DNA from: Isoetes taiwanensis
Lineage: Eukaryota > Streptophyta > Lycopodiopsida > Isoetales > Isoetaceae
Assembly: GCA_021234155.1 (NCBI GenBank)
Contig: JAJEKV010000013.1
Coordinates: forward strand, 10,960,075-11,024,074
Direction of reading: 5' to 3'
DNA: 64,000 nt
Shown: one piece after another, positions 57,786-64,000 of the stretch
How the letters are laid out: the number at the start of each line of letters is the position of its first letter
Numbering within the stretch: the stretch's first letter is position 1
Notes under the pieces: model-generated
The model's input: the letters and a program-made list of their open reading frames with translations, nothing else
The model's database searches: none
Told to the model about the DNA's origin: nothing
Position numbers and translations under genes: made by a program

Positions 57786-60700
57786 TTGCAGTTGTTTGAC
57801 ATGGTTAACCGCTTCGTGAACAAACTTCCACCACCATTTGTTTGCCCAAGTACCTCTACTTCAGATGGAACACAAGACGGAGATGCTTCTTCAACACCTA
57901 CCTCGACAACATCTTTGTTGCTTCTCGAAGACACTCCGAGTCCAGTAACTAGTAGACTCCCACCACCTTTCCAACCCTCTCCAAGTCCAGTAGGAAACCG
58001 GCTGCCACCACCTTTCCAACCCTCACCTGTTGCACGTAGCAATCTTCCACCACCATTTGTACCATCCCCCGACACTACAATGGCTCGACTTCAGCAAATT
58101 TTTCGAAACAGACTACCTCCGCCGTTTGTTGTTTCTCCATCTTCACTTACACATGCCAGGAATACAGCACGTTCTGAAGACTGCAAGATTCTCCATCGTT
58201 TCTCCCACCACGATTTCACTACAAATGAAGACGACCCTGCAGCATCTACTCCTCTTCACACAAACGTGGTGACACATGGGTTTGCAGAATTTCAGTCTGC
58301 TATAAGAGAGATGTTTGATCTAACTCCCTGTGAAGACGCTACAACAACTTTCGCTGGCACGTCATATGCTGGCCCATCTCCTTCATTCAACCTTTGCACC
58401 TCCGCCTTTATCAGGGAACGACTTCCGTGGTTTGTTCTCCTCTACAAGCACACCACTAAGGGCAGAGGAGGTCACCCCCAGAGTAGAACTCTCTTCAGAA
58501 GATGAAGACACCAACGAAGTGCAACGAGATTACACGTTCTCTAGCGAGTCCACCAAGAAATTCAAGGTGGATTTTGGTGTGAGAGCATGCTCCTCTGTAA
58601 GAAGAAGAAACCTTATGGACGAGCATAAAATGAGAAGACTTTTAAGAAGTAAATGCTGCTCATTGGGTTGCATCAACAAATTTAACATGTCTAAATTACG
58701 AGCAATTAGAGACAACTACAGTTCAATGACATTTGCTGACCAGAATGCCTACTTGGCCTATCATGTAAGGCCAGACCGCAACACCTTCTTGCACTACATT
58801 AACCGTCAAGAAGTTTGCGGAAATGCTTTATGGTTGTCCACCGTTTAGGGTCCACGGAATGTCTAGAATACACAAAAGATCGGACAAAAATCCAGCAATT
58901 GATGATCATTGTGGACCAAGAAGAGTTGTAACCATGCATGCCCTTCTTCTTTGTGTCATGGATGGAGAAATATTTTAGAGAAACATGTGAGAAGGCGCCT
59001 AACGACAACATGTATCATTTAACTGATAACATCACCAAAAAGATGTTTTTAATGAAAAAGACTTGCACTTTCGGCTTGACACATCTCTTACTTACACTTC
59101 ACCGTTGTGGAAAAGTGAATTCGGTTTAGTGAAAATTCGGGGAGACACAAAATGTCCGCTTTGCTCAAGGTGTGCGAGATTAAAAAGTCAAAGAGAAACC
59201 GCAAAAGACAGAGGTCGAAAAGAAGTAAGCTCATGTTCTTCAATCTCTCACTTGTTTTAAAAAAATGCTTTGACCTTATTTCTTCTACGGATATTGTGCA
59301 ACAAAACCTTGCCAGACATCGTGAACAACAAGCGTGAGAGAAGAAAGCTTGCCAAACCTGAGAAAAAAAAGCTCTTGAACGTCCACTGCAATATATGTCT
59401 GTTGTGATTGATGGAATGGACAAAAAAAAAACTACTCTACCACATTTCTTGAACATTCCTAAAGATGTGCCAGAGGAATGTTTTGTTAAGGTCCACCTTG
59501 TAGGAGCTATGGTCTTCAAAGGAAGTCTAAAGTGCAAAGTATTTTTGACATATCCAAACTTGCATGGTGACCCGAACCTCACAATTACAATTCTTAACAA
59601 GGGCCTGTGCGAGCAAGAGCAATTACCACCAGTGCTTTACCTGCAACTTGACAATACTACAAGGGAGAACAAGAATCAAACACTCTTTGCATATTGTGCT
59701 ATGTTAGTGGAGCTAGGGATCTTTAGAAAAGTGAAGCTCGGTTTCTTACTTGTAGGCCACACTCATGATCAGATTGACCAAATGTTCAGCAGATTTTCTG
59801 TGCGCCTTAGAAGGAAGAAGGCTTTCTCCCTTCCTACATTAGTTCGAATTATTGAAGATTCTTACACTCCCACTCCAATGATCGATCTTCTTAAAGAGAC
59901 TGCTGATTTCAGAGAGTTTGTTTTCTCTCAACGTTCAGACAGAGAACAAGCTGTGAACAAGTTGAATGATCTCACCTTTCAACATCACATCAAGTTCTAC
60001 TTGAAGGATGGCGGAGTTTCTTCACAGGGAAAAAGTATACCACAACTAAGGACTGAGTCCACCGAGGGGATTACGCTTCCTTAAATATATTCAGGACACT
60101 TCCTTCATAGAGCGTCTTTGAACAACTTCCTCTCAAAAATCCTAAGGAGTCCAAGCGGAAAGAAAAGTACCCCGAGTCATCCTTAAAAGCCATTGAAAAT
60201 GGAATTTCCTCGAGGCTTTAAGTACTTCTTAGAAGAAGATGGGATGTGGTGGAGTAATTTCTTTCTCGAGCAGAAAATTGTTGTGAAAAATATAGCTCTA
60301 AGACAGTTGCAAGAACCATTTGGATGGCCTAACACCTTCCATCAACCCCAGAGCCAAGCAGGTCCAAGCAATGCTACATTAGCACTGCGATGAGAAGAAG
60401 ACGAGGATCGAGTCATGTACCTCGGACCAAGGCGGGAATGAGCCTCAAGGTAATATCACGAAAATTACCAAGGGTATGCTAATTGCTCTTCAAGCGAGGA
60501 GGATGACAAAGGTGGACCTTTACGGATAGCAAAAGTGCTTGACACATTCAAGGAGGAAGGCTTAGTCACTAAACTCAAGATTCATTGGCTTGCAACACTT
60601 TCGAAAAATGCTTTTGAAGGTAGATATGAGTTAGAAATGAGAAGCCAAGGAAAAGGAAGAAAGTCAAGAAGGTGGGTTGTAGGGATGAGCTGATCCTTAA

Positions 60701-60983
60701 TGATGTGACTATATTGTGCTATGATTTTAAATTGAAATCGACAATCGTCTACACGGAGGGGACTATCAATTTGCTTAAAAAAAGCTTGTAATTACGAAGA
60801 AGAGGATGAAGAAGGTGGTGGCAATGCTACACCATCTGTTGATAGTGATGAGGAAGATAACTCAAGCACTTCCTCTAGTGACAGTGAAAGAAGTGAAGGT
60901 GATGAGGATGGCATAAATGAATATGATGACGTCCTAGATCCCTCTCTATCACTCCTCACACTTTTGTACACAACTGAGTCTTA
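57786..60983 (+). pseudogene. DUF7869-type protein gene, plus strand, frame-broken
   Basis: Coding signal runs from the ATG near 57801 to an acidic, serine-rich C-terminus ending about 60983 (SDSERSEGDEDG). The first 90 residues hold repeated LPPPF motifs (RLPPPFQPSP and variants, about 57825-58140). A cysteine region follows (RSKCCSLGCINKFNMSK, about 58650), then CPLCSRCARLKSQ (about 59155), VVIDGMDKKKTTLPHF (about 59400), LQLDNTTRENKN (about 59645) and LLVGHTHDQIDQMFSRFS (about 59750-59800). The last three match the DUF7869 pattern, which I suspect of an RNase H-like fold (D...EN...HTH..D), found in repeated genes of algae, seed-free plants and invertebrates. Its function is unknown; a transposase role is inference. 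Several frame changes and stops interrupt it (for example near 58500 and 58850), so it is probably dead unless the sequence has errors. Confidence 0.65.
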
Positions 60984-62110
60984 GAAAAAGACTGTAAATT
61001 TTGCATGTGAATATGAAGATTCTATCTTCAAATTTTGAGAATACTACAGTTTCAGTTACGGACTAACTTCAATTTTTTGTTAAATATTTTATCCTCTGAA
61101 ATTAGGTTTCTCACGTAAAATATACTTCAAGAACATTCTATTTGCTAAGAAAAATGACACTTTAAAAAAGTCAATTCTTTCGTTGCACAAAAAAATTAGT
61201 CACTTTTGGGGGGGTCAAAATAGAATTTCATGCATCTTTTTTTTTTAACCTCGTTTTACCCCTTTTGTAAAAAAAAGGGAATCTTTAAGGAATATTCCTT
61301 TCGCTCTCGTTTCGATGATTTGCTCCCGTTTAATACGCAATCTTGTTATGTGTGCATATGCATGTGTACTTGCCCTCTTGGATTCTTATTGCCGGAGTGG
61401 ATTTTACTGGATTTTTTGCTCACACTTACAAAGGTATTTGGTTTTTAATGTTTCTTTAGTTAGCATAATGTTTTTTTTTACAAGGTATTGGTTTCCTGAT
61501 TCTACAATGTAGTGCTGCAAAATCCCCTTTTGTTTCCTTCTTAAGATTTGCTGCAGATTCAAGTTTAGGCCCTCTGTTTGCTTCCAACTCTTGGATATTC
61601 CTGGCTGCCGGATTGTTCATAGTACCCAGCCTTTAGCTTCAATCAACAAACGGATTCTTATGCACACAACAGGCGGATTATTCCACACCCTTTTCCATGT
61701 CATGCAGATCAGTCAAATAGTGGCCACAAGAATGCATTTATATTGTAGGTTTGGAATTTTAATCGAACCATATATAAGGTGAATCATGCATTACCTTTAA
61801 GCTAGAGATGGAGCATCCAAAATCATATGGATTGATAAACAATGGTGTCATTGTGAAAGGGAAATAGTTGTAGCAGAAGTAACAATATGCAGCATAATAA
61901 CATGGGGTTTTCTTTGTGTTGCAAACTTTATGACTTTCAGAATAATGGGATCAATCTGCTCTATCTTTATGGTAACTTTTACTTATGTTCTATTTGTTTT
62001 ATTGTGATCAAATTCAAAAGCTACAGGTGATGAAAGCCTCAAATAAATTCTAGTTTTTTTTTTGTGTTTGAATTCTAAAATTTTTGTCACACCAGGGGGG
62101 GAATGACGTC
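60984..62110. other. Non-coding stretch
   Basis: AT-rich, no supported gene and no clear repeat. Confidence 0.4.
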
Positions 62111-62111
62111 C

Positions 62112-62325
62112 CTAAGGCCCCGAAGGAACCAAATTTTGCAACACAAACCATTAACATCCAACATATAAAAATTAAATCCCCCAACACATAACAACGAACA
62201 CATAACAACCATTGACATTAACAACCAACACATAACTACCATTGACATTAATTAACACAATCATTGGGTCCAACACTTTTAAATTAAAATCCCCCTTTGG
62301 TTTGGGTGCATATTCACACGGGGGT
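62112..62325 (-). repeat. Dispersed element X, second copy (opposite strand)
   Basis: The reverse complement matches 40019-40176: the C5...G5 end, the 'aatggtttgtgtt' region and a hairpin-like end (GGCCCCGAAGGAACC, 62116-62130, less perfect here). Confidence 0.55.
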
Positions 62326-62582
62326 GGCGTAGAGGCGGCGAGAGCCCTCATAATTGTATTTTTACGCGTCTGAAATCAACACCATATAGTATTCCGCTTC
62401 AAATCTTATAGTATTTTGCGAATCTTGTTATACAGTATAGCAAATTTTGTACTTGCATACCCCACAAACGAGGAACTTTACGTACGGTATAGATTAAGGA
62501 ATAAGGGGTGAATATGCCTATCCAACAGCTCTCGTTGCCCGGAGTCACCCCCCGTGTGAATATGCACCCAAACCAAAGGGGG
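62291..62582. mobile_element. MITE-like 292-bp element with inverted ends
   Basis: It begins CCCCCTTTGGTTTGGGTGC (62291) and ends with the complement at 62582. The strong inverted match covers about 37 bp, with weaker similarity (GGCGAGAGCC against AGCTCTCGTTGCC) for another 20. The interior is non-coding. It forms the right border of the 9-kb insertion in the LINE and shares its end with element X. Confidence 0.6.
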
Positions 62583-64000
62583 TTACATAGCAGAACAGCA
62601 AGGGGAAGAATACCCCCCTATGTTAGGAGACACCAAGATACCGATTATGCTGTACGCTGACGATCTGAGCATGATGGCCACAAAAAATAAGGGGATGCAC
62701 AAATTACTAAAAATACTGGAAAATTTCTGTGAAAAAACCGGGCTAACAGTAAATCTAGCAAAGACCAAGATAGTCATCTTCGGCCATAAGACCAGGCATA
62801 GACCCTTCAGATACAGGGAAACAGAAATAGAGGAGACAACGGAATATAGGTATCTGGGGTATGATGCACATGGCACAGGGAAGTGGGCTAAGGATGCAGA
62901 CACGAGGTTCCAATCAGCCATAGGGAGCTATTTCAATATGAAAAATTTCTGCAACAGAAGTAGAATAATTGACTGGGACATCAAATGCTATTTATTCAGT
63001 GCAGTAGTAGCCACTACACAATTATATGGGGCGGAAGCCTGGGGGCCAGGCCTAACAGACAAAAAATGGGAAAAACAGGAAAGAATTCTCAGGCAATGGC
63101 ACAAACAGGAATTTAAGGTACGGACAAATACGCCACTGACAATCATGATCCTCGAAACTGGGCAGAAACCAATGGAGGTGAGAGCATGGGAGAGGACCAT
63201 AAGGTACCTAATTAAGGACAATGCAGGAGACCTTCAGGGGAAGTTGTCTAATATTGCAATCATTGAATCATCAAAGTCACGCATTTTCATAGGCAGTGGA
63301 TGGTTTAAGGATGTGGCAAAATGGACCAGAGAGATGGGATTGAATCTAAGTGACCTAATAAACGAAGGGCAGTGGAATGAAGAGTGGGCAGACAGAGCTA
63401 CAAGAGCATGGCTGCAAATACACATAGGACCCAAGACAAGCTAACTCATGACAGTTTTCAATCCCGAACAGCAGGTAGGACACAAGATGTACCGAGATAA
63501 CATATTGGGAAAAGCCAGGAGAGACATCCTGGCTAGATTCAGGATGGAGAGTCATGATCTGAGAATCGAAAAGGACAGGTGGAGGGGAATAGCCAACGAG
63601 GACCGAATATGCAGAATCTGTGACTCTGGGGGAATAGAGGATGAGAACCACATGATTAATGATTGCCTGATATATGGGGACATCAGAGACAGGTACAGAA
63701 ATATAAGATGGGGGCAACCAGTACATATTTTGATGACAATGACAGAATCATTGAGGGATTTGGCAGACGCGATCCAGGGAATGTTGATCAGACACAGGGA
63801 AGTACACAGGGAGAGAGGGTTAGTAATATGAACTGCACAAGAGGCGGCTCATAAAACCCCACACAAATTGTTCAGTTAAAAGCTGATTGATAACGACGCA
63901 CCACCGCATGGCCACGAAGCTGATGTAAAGCGGGATGCTGGTAATAATAGAAAAAAGTCAGCCTTCGGAAAAGGCTACATCATAACAGCATGATGTAGTA
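62579..64000 (+). mobile_element. LINE, 3' part (rest of reverse transcriptase, C-terminus, 3' UTR)
   Basis: Continuation of the LINE after the insertion. IPIMLYADDLSMMA (about 62640-62680) is the YADD catalytic motif, and the thumb region and a long C-terminal region follow up to a stop at 63444. A second frame (63448-63831) encodes the CRICDSGGIEDENHMINDC knuckle and C-terminus, like the truncated copy at 38963-39600. The 3' UTR matches that copy and runs off the window before the tail. Confidence 0.8.

Larger units (their letters stand above)
53592..62578. mobile_element. 9-kb insertion splitting the LINE
   Basis: GGGGTTAC occurs at both borders (53584-53591 and 62579-62586). Removing the insertion restores an uninterrupted LINE segment at the protein level (CSTITRGY then IAEQQGEE). 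At least TTAC is a target duplication; the Gs overlap the terminus of a small element at the right end. The insertion carries the methyltransferase fragment, two palindrome arrays, an unrecognised gene and the DUF7869 gene. I see no matching inverted repeats at its two ends, so it may be composite or may have lost an end. Confidence 0.65.

Noticed and set aside
40019-62325. A 22-kb giant transposon bounded by inverted copies of element X
   Set aside because: The LINE at 51500-53591 lies inside this span but its continuation (62579 onward) lies outside, so the span cannot be one insertion. The two copies are better explained as separate members of a family.

Overview
The window looks like nuclear DNA of a land plant with a large, repeat-rich genome. 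It holds two Ty1/copia retrotransposons, a MULE-type SWIM-domain transposase remnant, a Helitron-like end, LINEs with GAATA-type tails, and genes with short GT-AG introns. A Penelope-like reverse transcriptase, DUF7869-type proteins and amino-methyltransferases of the N4C/N6A type together suggest a seed-free plant, perhaps a fern or lycophyte. That placement is an inference. There are no bacterial operons, rRNAs or clear tRNAs.

Layout. 1-4300: gene-poor DNA with a TATG microsatellite. 4312-5794 (minus): the best intact host gene, a three-exon secreted MACPF-domain protein with a TATA box. 5843-18722: its upstream region is repeated about two and a half times, and the outer copy is split by two copia elements (7042-12870 plus, 13102-18561 minus), each with intact 5-bp target duplications. 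19297-29834: a Penelope-like element. Its coding region (21476-25705) lies between two 2.18-kb direct repeats, and a third, diverged repeat follows. 29835-39600: mostly non-coding DNA with a terminal-inverted-repeat element, a 65-bp-arm foldback, ankyrin/LRR gene fragments and a LINE 3' end. 40000-51445: repeats, the last exon of a methyltransferase-like gene, a duplicated exon-intron array, a Helitron-like 3' end and the SWIM-domain transposase remnant. 51500-64000: a LINE split inside its reverse transcriptase domain by a 9-kb insertion (53592-62578). The insertion carries a second methyltransferase fragment, two palindrome arrays flanking an unrecognised gene, and a DUF7869 gene.

Most unusual parts. 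(1) The Penelope-like unit: each flanking repeat encodes a small charged, R/G-rich protein that splicing would extend with a hydrophobic tail, and the intron carries a conserved potential pseudoknot just before the 3' splice site. In the two well-preserved units exon 1 is exactly 318 nt although the sequences differ widely. (2) The 9-kb insertion: a methyltransferase, a DUF7869 gene and arrays of near-perfect palindromes arrive together inside a LINE. (3) Differences between sister copies seem to cluster at CG and CWG sites, so some breaks in reading frames may be methylation-linked mutation or base-calling error.

All homology calls are by eye from motifs. No database search or folding program was run.
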